A DNA stretch of 64,000 nucleotides, taken from the NCBI RefSeq assembly GCF_036017035.1, contig NZ_JAYXHS010000002.1, positions 930,001-994,000 of the forward strand. The letters are read 5' to 3'. Under the pieces are notes generated by a model. That model was given only the letters and a program-made list of their open reading frames with translations. It ran no database searches and had not been told where the DNA came from. The translations under genes and the position numbers were made by a program. This DNA comes from Viridibacterium silvisoli. GTDB taxonomy: Bacteria > Pseudomonadota > Gammaproteobacteria > Burkholderiales > Rhodocyclaceae. This document shows positions 54,398-61,393 of this stretch, one piece after another; the first letter of the stretch is position 1; every line of letters starts with the position of its first letter.

Positions 54398-54928
54398 TCA
54401 GTGGTGGTGTTCATGTCCAGCGACGGGCGCGGCTGGAACAATGTCCAGCAAGGCTGCCGGGAATCGAGGTTTTTCCTGCCCTTCAACGGGGATCTCGGCC
54501 CAATCGTTTTGCCCCTTCTCGCATTGCTGGAGCACCCGGATCCAGCGCTTGCCGGCACTTTCCGGCACGGTCACGGCGATCACGAACTCATCGTATTCGG
54601 CATCGAGCAAACGGCCACCGCTCCAGCTGAACTGTGCGGCGCGCTCGGAAACCGGTTTGCCATGTGACAGGTAAGGTTTGTCGAGCTTTTCGGTCTTGAT
54701 GTCCAGCTTCCAGCCGGCCTTGGGCATGGGCTTGGCGCCGACGAATCCCTCAGGCAGGAAGACCGTGATGTTCGTTGTGGGCGAGCCATCACAACCGTGG
54801 CCGACACGGAAAATGGATTTGTAGCTCGTGCCGCTGACGGCACTTTTCTGTTCGAGCGTGATGTGGGCTTGGGCGTTGGACAGGCAGGCGGCGGTGCACA
54901 GCAGGGCTGTGGCGAATTTTTTCAGCAT
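54398..54928 (-). CDS. YcnI-family copper-binding protein (DUF1775)
   Basis: 176 aa from ATG 54928 (GGAGAGA upstream). The signal peptide ends at AQA so the mature protein begins with His22 (HITLEQ), the N-terminal histidine used for Cu(II) by YcnI. Conserved YSIFRV-like SYKSIFRVGHGCDG and TTNITVFLPEGF confirm DUF1775. It ends GHEHHH, a further metal-binding tail. It lies 36 bp upstream of pcuC. Confidence 0.92.
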   Translation of the reverse strand: MLKKFATALLCTAACLSNAQAHITLEQKSAVSGTSYKSIFRVGHGCDGSPTTNITVFLPEGFVGAKPMPKAGWKLDIKTEKLDKPYLSHGKPVSERAAQFSWSGGRLLDAEYDEFVIAVTVPESAGKRWIRVLQQCEKGQNDWAEIPVEGQEKPRFPAALLDIVPAAPVAGHEHHH

Positions 54929-55052
54929 GAATATCTCTCCGGCAATGCATGGGTGCGCGGCCGTGTGGCCTGGCGCACGCGGTTTCAATGCATTGCATGT
55001 CTGGCAATGGTGACCGGCCGGCGCATGAGGCCGACCGAGGCTTGAACGAGGC

Positions 55053-55430
55053 TCAGGCCTGTTGCGGTGGCGCGCGCGGAGAGAAATGCAGCCACGCAGG
55101 CGTGCGCGCGGCAAAGAGAAACCCGGCAGGGCTTTGAACGTGGACGAAGCGCTCGTTCGGCGAGAAGGTGTGGTCATGCCCGTCGACGATGGCGAAGTGG
55201 GCGCCAGCGGCGCACAGCGGGCACTGCTGGAGCAGCTTGTGCGTCGCTGAGTCGTCCTGTCCCCCGGCGGGCAGTTTGATGAGTTCCAGCCCGGGAGCGC
55301 CCGTCGTACATATGCTGGCCAACAGCCCCTGTTGCGTGCTGGCGGCATGCGCCAGCGGCATCAATGCGTGCCAGACGATCGCCAACAGGGCGAACCAGGC
55401 AATGCGGGAAGTGGTCGAGCGGGCTTTCAT
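55053..55430 (-). CDS. DUF2946 family protein
   Basis: 125 aa from ATG 55430; a GTG at 55448 with AGGA 6 bp upstream is an alternative. One N-terminal hydrophobic segment/signal (IAWFALLAIVWHALMPLAHA) and the C-PLC motif QQCPLCAAGAHF fit DUF2946. These small proteins usually sit in copper-related loci, as here with YcnI and PCuAC. Its exact role is unknown. Confidence 0.85.
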   Translation of the reverse strand: MKARSTTSRIAWFALLAIVWHALMPLAHAASTQQGLLASICTTGAPGLELIKLPAGGQDDSATHKLLQQCPLCAAGAHFAIVDGHDHTFSPNERFVHVQSPAGFLFAARTPAWLHFSPRAPPQQA

Positions 55431-55563
55431 GGCGCGCGAATTATACACAGCGATCCTGGGCGAACCGCGGCATCAGCGCTCGCGCATAAAGACAAACCCG
55501 GAGTCGAGGTGTTTCGGCACGGCGATTGCGATGCGTCGCCTGTCACCGACAAGGAGTTTCATC

Positions 55564-55725
55564 ATGCAAGCGCTCGCCAAGGCTTCGGCCCGGCTTTTCA
55601 GCCAGTTTTTTTCTTCCCTGTTTTCGCTCGACGACAAGGGCGCAGCCCGTGCGGTCGACCCCGCGCTCATCGACGACGAACAGGACGAGAATCACCCGTT
55701 GGCGCATTCATACTTTGGCGCTTGA
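55564..55725 (+). CDS. Small hypothetical protein
   Basis: A 53-aa ORF at ATG 55564 with AAGGAG 7 bp upstream. The N-terminal amphipathic/hydrophobic helix (SARLFSQFFSSLFSLDD) is followed by an acidic C-terminal half (DDEQDENHPLAHSYFGA). No family recognised. Support is the strong ribosome site and coding-like composition; it is transcribed away from the copper cluster. Confidence 0.45.
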   Translation: MQALAKASARLFSQFFSSLFSLDDKGAARAVDPALIDDEQDENHPLAHSYFGA

Positions 55726-55833
55726 ACGCCTGGCCGACGAGGCTGAACGAGGGCATGGCAAAACCTTCCATGCCATGTAATTCCGGTCAGCCGGATCCGT
55801 GCGGCGGGCAGCCTCCCCTGACGGCAGGGAGGT

Positions 55834-57573
55834 TTAGTGTTTGGCCAGTTCCACCAGCGCTTGACCGAGCTTCAGGTCCAGCATCTTCCTGTCCTGGTAC
55901 GTCTTGACCGTTCCGTCGGGCAGGCGATAGTCGCCTTCGGTATATCCGGCTCCATTCAGGAATGCCGGTACAGCTTGCGGCTTGCCGTCGATTGCTGCCT
56001 GCAGCGCCAGCAGCGCGTAAGGCTCGTGCGTGTCGAAATTGACGTAGACAAGCTCCGTGCTGGCCATGAAGTAGCCGACGCTGCGACCGTCGATTTCCTG
56101 AATGAAGCGCTTGCGGTAGATGTTGTTGCCGATCGCGCGGGCCAGCTGCAGGTAGTCCGGTGTCTGCGTCTTGACGTAAAGGTCGAGCACCGCAAACAGG
56201 GCAAACGGGTCGTCCTGTGAGGTCTCGAGATTCACCTGGTGGTTGCGGCCCGGCGCGTCGCCGATGTCGCCCAGGCCATTCGCGCGCGCGATGCCGCGCG
56301 CCATGCCCCATAGCTCGGTAGCGCCGGTGGTCAGGTAGGCGCGCGCATACGACAACAGGTAAGCACTGGTGGCCGGATAGGGCTTGAGTTCGTAGCCGGC
56401 TTTCTCGTAGTAACCGTTGCGTTTGAGCACGAAGTTCGACAGATCGGTGCCGTCGGTCAGCAGGGGCTTCAGCGTGTTCGTTGCGGGTTCGTAGGCGTAG
56501 CGCTGGAAGGCCAGCAGGCCATCGCGGGTGGCGTCCAGCAACTCCTGGCCAGCATCGCCCAGATCATGGCCGAGTTGCAGCTGCATCAGCGCGTTCTCGG
56601 AGTAGATCGTGGTGGCCTGGCCCTTCAACAGCATCGTGGCTTCGAGTACGCGGCGCCGGGTCGGGTCGGGATGCGGATTCGGTTCGAAATCGGGGCCCAG
56701 CTGGCGTTGCGCGCGATCACCGAACCACGAGTAGGTCTTGTCGTCGCTCGGCGCCTCTTCTGTCTTGATGGGTTGTGAGAACTGGTAGGCGCCGAGCTGC
56801 GTGTGCGGATTGCGTGCGCTGATGAACTGGTCGGCCAGGCGCTTGACCCACAGCATGGCCGACGCATTGCCGGTGTGCTTCGCCAGCATGGCACCGGCAT
56901 ATATGAGGTCGTTGCCTGCGTTGAGAAACGACAGGCCCTTGGCTTCGAAGTAGGGCGGCTGCCTGGTGTAGGGATCGTTGTTCCACAACAGCGTGTCGTC
57001 GATGGCCTTGGTGAATTCACCGTGACGGCCGATCTCCAGTGTTGGCCAGTCGTAGATGTGGGCGTTCCAGAACGCCTTGATGAATTTCGTCGTGGCCGCA
57101 GCGTCGACTTCGAACATGAGATCGTAGTACGGAAAGGCGTTCTTCAGCTCATGCACCCCGTCTTTTTCACTAGGGCCGACCGCCTCGAGCGTTTTCAGAT
57201 CGATGAACTGATGCCCACCCCAACGCAGCAGGCCATTGGCATCCTGATAGTGGTCGAAGTAGTAACGCACATTGGCTTTCGCCGCGTCGCGGTACTGCTC
57301 GTCACCCGTAAGGTTTGACAGGCCGACCAGCACACGCATGAAGTTCTGCTGGCAAGAGAGATTGGAGATGACGCTCTCCTTGCCGTCAGGAAAGACCCAG
57401 TTGAGCTGTTCGCGGCCACGTACCTTGATCGCATCGGCGAAGATTGGTGCAGGTGGCTGGTGATAGAGATCGCCCCCTTCGCGAAAGATGTTCTGCACGT
57501 GCGTGATCACCGCATCCAGTCTCACCTTGTCCATGGCTTCCGGTTGGCTGGCGGGGCAGTGTGGTGTCGACAT
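55834..57573 (-). CDS. pelW: Polysaccharide lyase family 2 pectate (disaccharide) lyase
   Basis: 579 aa, no signal peptide, so cytoplasmic like PelW of soft-rot enterobacteria. Family PL2 blocks as I recall them: GREQLNWVFPDGKESVISNL, LMRVLVGLSN-type RVLVGLSNLTGDEQY, LLRWGGHQFIDLKTLEAVGP, VHELKNAFPYYDLMFEVDA and FIKAFWNAHIYDWPT. PL2 enzymes cleave polygalacturonate oligomers by beta-elimination, releasing disaccharides, using Arg as base and Mn2+ or similar. No other pectin genes are in the window, and no obvious regulator site was seen upstream. Confidence 0.85.
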   Translation of the reverse strand: MSTPHCPASQPEAMDKVRLDAVITHVQNIFREGGDLYHQPPAPIFADAIKVRGREQLNWVFPDGKESVISNLSCQQNFMRVLVGLSNLTGDEQYRDAAKANVRYYFDHYQDANGLLRWGGHQFIDLKTLEAVGPSEKDGVHELKNAFPYYDLMFEVDAAATTKFIKAFWNAHIYDWPTLEIGRHGEFTKAIDDTLLWNNDPYTRQPPYFEAKGLSFLNAGNDLIYAGAMLAKHTGNASAMLWVKRLADQFISARNPHTQLGAYQFSQPIKTEEAPSDDKTYSWFGDRAQRQLGPDFEPNPHPDPTRRRVLEATMLLKGQATTIYSENALMQLQLGHDLGDAGQELLDATRDGLLAFQRYAYEPATNTLKPLLTDGTDLSNFVLKRNGYYEKAGYELKPYPATSAYLLSYARAYLTTGATELWGMARGIARANGLGDIGDAPGRNHQVNLETSQDDPFALFAVLDLYVKTQTPDYLQLARAIGNNIYRKRFIQEIDGRSVGYFMASTELVYVNFDTHEPYALLALQAAIDGKPQAVPAFLNGAGYTEGDYRLPDGTVKTYQDRKMLDLKLGQALVELAKH

Positions 57574-57652
57574 AGGGGTCGGGATTCAGGATGGATGCAG
57601 GGCAGACAAATGCGCGCAGATGGACAGTGTCAGACTGGAACTGAAGGGCCTG

Positions 57653-58405
57653 TCAGCCCTTGCGTGAAATGGCCAGCGGGCCGGCGGCCTGCGTGGTGGG
57701 CATGAGCTCCAGCACGTTCACATTCACATGCGCCGGCAGCGTCGTGACCCAGTACACCGATTCGGCAACGTCTTCGGCCGTGAGTGCCTGGGTGTTGGCG
57801 TAGACCTGCGCGGCCTTGGCGTCATCGCCATGGAAACGCACGTTCGAGAATTCCGTACCGCTGGAGAGGCCGGGCGCGATGTCGGTGACGCGGATCGCGT
57901 TGTTCACCAGGTCGGCACGCAGGTTCAGCGAGAGCTGGCGCACGAAAGCCTTGGTCGCGCCATACACGTTGCCACCGGGATAGGGGTAGTTGCCGGCGAT
58001 GGAGCCAATGTTCACCACGTGGCCGCGACCGCGTTCCACCATGCCGGGCAATACGGCGCGCGTGACGTACATCAAGCCCTTGATATTGGTGTCGACCATG
58101 CGCTCCCAGTCGTCGAGTTTGGCACGATGCGCGGGCTCGAGGCCCAGCGCCAGGCCGGCATTGTTGACCAGTACGTCGATGGCTGAGAAAGCATCGGGCA
58201 GGCCGGCAACGGCACGCTCCACGGCTGCGTTGTCGCGCACGTCCAGCATCACGGTATGGACGCGGTCGGCGGCGAACTCGTCGCGCAAGGCGTCGAGTCG
58301 GTCCTGGCGACGGCCCAAGGCCACGACCTGGTGGCCCTCATGGACGAAGCGGCGAACAATGGCGGCGCCAAAACCGGCCGTGGCGCCTGTGACGAATACG
58401 ATCAT
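57653..58405 (-). CDS. ydfG: SDR-family NADP-dependent 3-hydroxy acid dehydrogenase (YdfG-like)
   Basis: 250 aa, the classical SDR size. Cofactor site TGATAGFG, NNAG in VLVNNAGLALGL, the catalytic Ser in NIGSIAGNYPYPGGNVYGATKAF with Tyr-x3-Lys. The LALGLEPAHRAKLDDWERMVDTN segment is characteristic of YdfG, which oxidises L-allo-threonine and 3-hydroxy acids and reduces malonic semialdehyde. It lies 80 bp upstream of the pectate lyase on the same strand. Confidence 0.9.
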   Translation of the reverse strand: MIVFVTGATAGFGAAIVRRFVHEGHQVVALGRRQDRLDALRDEFAADRVHTVMLDVRDNAAVERAVAGLPDAFSAIDVLVNNAGLALGLEPAHRAKLDDWERMVDTNIKGLMYVTRAVLPGMVERGRGHVVNIGSIAGNYPYPGGNVYGATKAFVRQLSLNLRADLVNNAIRVTDIAPGLSSGTEFSNVRFHGDDAKAAQVYANTQALTAEDVAESVYWVTTLPAHVNVNVLELMPTTQAAGPLAISRKG

Positions 58406-58742
58406 GCTGGAACTCCTGCGGGCATCTGGATCTTGAGGTGGCGGGCGACAAAGCCCCGAAGCGATAGCGTAGCAGCCGCAAAAGGCTCCGGAGCATATCC
58501 GGCGATTCGGGCTTTAGCCGGTGCCCCGCGCAGCTGCGGCCTGCATCTTGCTCCTCTTGGCCGACCCCAGATGCAATTGTTCCGTGTATTCATATGAAGA
58601 AACGTAAAGGCGCAGCAAATCCTTACATCTTGTTGCTGCGGCCGCAGGCGTCGGCTAGTGGCTCTCCTATACAATCCGCAGCGCAGGCCCATGCGGCCTC
58701 CCTTGTCATGAATTCTGCGACCGTGCCTGCGCACCCTCCCGT
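58406..58742. promoter_or_regulatory. Divergent region upstream of the efflux operon
   Basis: 337 bp between the SDR and efflux genes. A perfect 10-bp palindrome TTCATATGAA (58589-58598) could be a repressor site. A TATACA at 58668-58673 resembles a -10 for the efflux operon but lacks a good -35. No ORF seen. Confidence 0.35.
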
Positions 58743-60206
58743 ATGAAACAACCTTTCTCGTTGCGCAAGCTGCCAGTGCTTTTCAGCATGATGCTGGCTG
58801 CATGCGCGGTCGGCCCGGACTACACGCAACCGGACGCGGGCCTGCCGACAAGCTGGCAAGCGGCCCTGCCACATGCCGGCACGCAAGCCGGGCTGATCAA
58901 CTGGTGGGCACAGTTCAACGACCCGGTGCTGGTGCGCTTGTTGCAGGCCGCCGAAACGGACAACCCGACACTCAACAAGGCAGTCGCAGCAATCGATCAG
59001 TCGCGTGCCGCAATCATCTCGTCGCGCGCGGACATGTTCCCCAACTTCACCGGCCGAGCCTCATCGACCGGCGCATCGGCCACGCCGCCAGCCACCGGCA
59101 CGCAGACCACGACGGGCGTGGCCATCGACGCAGCCTGGGAGATCGACCTCTTCGGTAGCGTGCGTCGTTCCACCGAAGCGGCGCAGGCTCGCCTTCAGGG
59201 GGCCGAGCAGGACTGGCATCAGGCGCGCGTCTCGCTGGCAGCTGAAGTGGCCTCGAGCTATACGACTTACCGTGGTTGCCAGTTGCTCGTCGCGACTGCG
59301 CAACGCGAAACCGATTCGCGACGCGAGACCGCGCGCCTCACCGGCATTTCGGTTGGCGCGGGCTTCACCGCACCTGCCGATGGCAATCTCGCGACGGCGA
59401 GTGCAGCCAGTGCATCGGCCGCGCTTACCGCCCAACGTGCGCAGTGCGATCTCACCGTCAAATCGCTGGTAGCACTGACCGGGCTCGAAGAGCCCGCGCT
59501 GCGCAAGCTGCTGGGCAGTACTGCTCCGGCTTTGCCGGTGTCCGCGGGCTTTGCCGTCGACAATCTGCCGGTTGCGCTGGTCAGCCAGCGGCCCGACCTC
59601 GCATCGGCCGAGCGCGCACTGGCGGCGGCCAGCGCCGAGGTGGGCGTGGCGGTCGCCAATCGTTATCCACGTCTGTCGCTGACCGGTTCGATCTCTTACG
59701 GCGTGATCGACCTGGCCGGCCGCAGTACCGAGGCCAGCTCATGGTCGTTCGGGCCTGCACTGACCGTGCCACTGTTCGACGCAGGCAAGCGGCGCGCGCT
59801 GGTCGATGCGGCCGAGGCGCGCTACGACCAGGCATTGGCCAACTACCGCCAGAGCGTGCGCAATGCGGTGAAGGAAGTCGAGCAGGCGCTCGTGAGCCTC
59901 GACAGCGCAGCGCAACGCGAGGGCGATGCTCAGACCGCCAAAGACAGCTCGCAGAAATACTTCAATGCCGTCGAAACCAATTGGCGCTCGGGCGGTGTCG
60001 GCCTGATCTTCCTTGAGGATGCGCGCCGCACGGCAATTACCGCCGAAGTGAATCTGATCAATCTGCAACGCGACCGGGTACTTGACTGGATCGCCTTGTA
60101 CAAGGCCCTGGGCGGTGACTGGCAACAACGTGCTCCCGCCGCCAGCGTGGCAAGCAATTCCCAAAACCCGGCGGCGCAGTCCGCGCCCGGCCAGCCCGAG
60201 AAATGA
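58743..60206 (+). CDS. RND efflux outer-membrane factor lipoprotein (NodT/OprM family)
   Basis: 487 aa. Lipobox LAAC (Cys21) then AVGPDYTQPD, the standard opening of OprM/NodT-type channels. Two repeats of the outer-membrane efflux domain (PF02321): NPTLNKAVAAIDQSRAAI and RPDLASAERALAAASAEVGVA. It forms the trimeric TolC-like exit duct. It is first in the operon; its stop overlaps the start of the fusion protein gene (ATGA). Confidence 0.94.
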   Translation: MKQPFSLRKLPVLFSMMLAACAVGPDYTQPDAGLPTSWQAALPHAGTQAGLINWWAQFNDPVLVRLLQAAETDNPTLNKAVAAIDQSRAAIISSRADMFPNFTGRASSTGASATPPATGTQTTTGVAIDAAWEIDLFGSVRRSTEAAQARLQGAEQDWHQARVSLAAEVASSYTTYRGCQLLVATAQRETDSRRETARLTGISVGAGFTAPADGNLATASAASASAALTAQRAQCDLTVKSLVALTGLEEPALRKLLGSTAPALPVSAGFAVDNLPVALVSQRPDLASAERALAAASAEVGVAVANRYPRLSLTGSISYGVIDLAGRSTEASSWSFGPALTVPLFDAGKRRALVDAAEARYDQALANYRQSVRNAVKEVEQALVSLDSAAQREGDAQTAKDSSQKYFNAVETNWRSGGVGLIFLEDARRTAITAEVNLINLQRDRVLDWIALYKALGGDWQQRAPAASVASNSQNPAAQSAPGQPEK

Positions 60207-61393
60207 AGAGAGAGATGACATTCAGCTCGACATCGAAACGTAGTCGCGGCGGCATCATGGCCGTCGTCCTGATCGTGCTCGCCTTGCTGCTGGTTGTGGC
60301 CTTCGTATGGTTCGCGAAGCATCGTGCAGCCGGCAAGCCGGCCGAGGCGGGTGCGCAGCCTGCGCTGACGGTGAGCGTGACACAGAGTTCGCGTGCCAGC
60401 TGGGATGATCGGCTCAGCCTGAGCGGTGCACTGACTGCCTGGCAGGAAGCCGTCGTCAGTGCTGAAGTCAGCGGCCTGCGGCTCTCCGAGGTGCTGGTGG
60501 ACGTGGGCTCGGTGGTGACGCGTGGTCAGCCGCTGGCAAAGTTGGCGCAGGATACGGTGATGGCCGAGCTGCGCAAGCAGGAAGCAGCCGTGGCCCAGGC
60601 CCGCTCCGGTCTCGCCGAAGCAACTGCCAATGCCGACCGTGCGCGCAAGATCCGCGACAGCGGGGCGCTCTCCGAACAGCAGATCAACCAGTACCTGACG
60701 GCGGAAGAAACCGGCAAGGCCAATCTGGCCGCGGCCATGGCGCAGCTCGACAGCGAGAACATCCGCCTCAGGCAGACCAGCATCAATGCCATCGATGATG
60801 GCGTCATTTCGTCGCGTACGGCCACGCTCGGCGCCGTGGTCTCGGCAGGCAGCGAACTGTTCCGCCTCGTGCGTCAGGGGCGTGTCGAATGGCGTGCGGA
60901 AGTCAGCCCGCAGCAATTGTCGGTAGTCCGCCCCGGGCAGAAGGCCGTCATCGTCTTGCCGGATGGCACGAACGTGACGGGCGCCGTGCGCATGACTTCG
61001 CCAACGCTGGATGTGAATTCGCGCAATGCGCTGGTCTATGTCGATCTGCCCAATCGCAACGGCGTGCGCGCCGGCATGTATGCCCACGGCGAGATCCTGC
61101 TCGGCAAGCGCGATGCGACCGTGTTGCCGCAAGTCTGCGTCGTGCAGCGCGATGGCCGCACCTATGTGTTTGAACTGGGTGCTGACAACAAGGTGATCCA
61201 GCACGTTGTCACCACGGGCAGGCGCGCCGAGGGTGCGATCGAAATCGTCGATGGCTTGCCGGCGCAGGCGCGCGTCGTTGCAACCGGTGCAGCCTTCCTC
61301 AACGATGGCGACCTGGTGCGCGTCGTCGATGCACCGGCTGCGGCTGCTTCTGCACCGACTGCGGCCCCGGCAACACAGAGCGGAGCGCGTTGA
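60203..61393 (+). CDS. RND efflux membrane fusion protein
   Basis: 396 aa from ATG 60203, overlapping the previous stop; ATG 60215 also possible. One N-terminal membrane span (IMAVVLIVLALLLVVAFVWF), a barrel-sandwich lipoyl domain split around a coiled hairpin (VVSAEVSGLRLSEVLVDVGS, then KQEAAVAQARSGLAEA), and a beta-barrel domain (VVRPGQKAVIVLPDG). It bridges pump and channel. Its end overlaps the pump start (TGATG). Confidence 0.93.
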   Translation: MKREMTFSSTSKRSRGGIMAVVLIVLALLLVVAFVWFAKHRAAGKPAEAGAQPALTVSVTQSSRASWDDRLSLSGALTAWQEAVVSAEVSGLRLSEVLVDVGSVVTRGQPLAKLAQDTVMAELRKQEAAVAQARSGLAEATANADRARKIRDSGALSEQQINQYLTAEETGKANLAAAMAQLDSENIRLRQTSINAIDDGVISSRTATLGAVVSAGSELFRLVRQGRVEWRAEVSPQQLSVVRPGQKAVIVLPDGTNVTGAVRMTSPTLDVNSRNALVYVDLPNRNGVRAGMYAHGEILLGKRDATVLPQVCVVQRDGRTYVFELGADNKVIQHVVTTGRRAEGAIEIVDGLPAQARVVATGAAFLNDGDLVRVVDAPAAAASAPTAAPATQSGAR

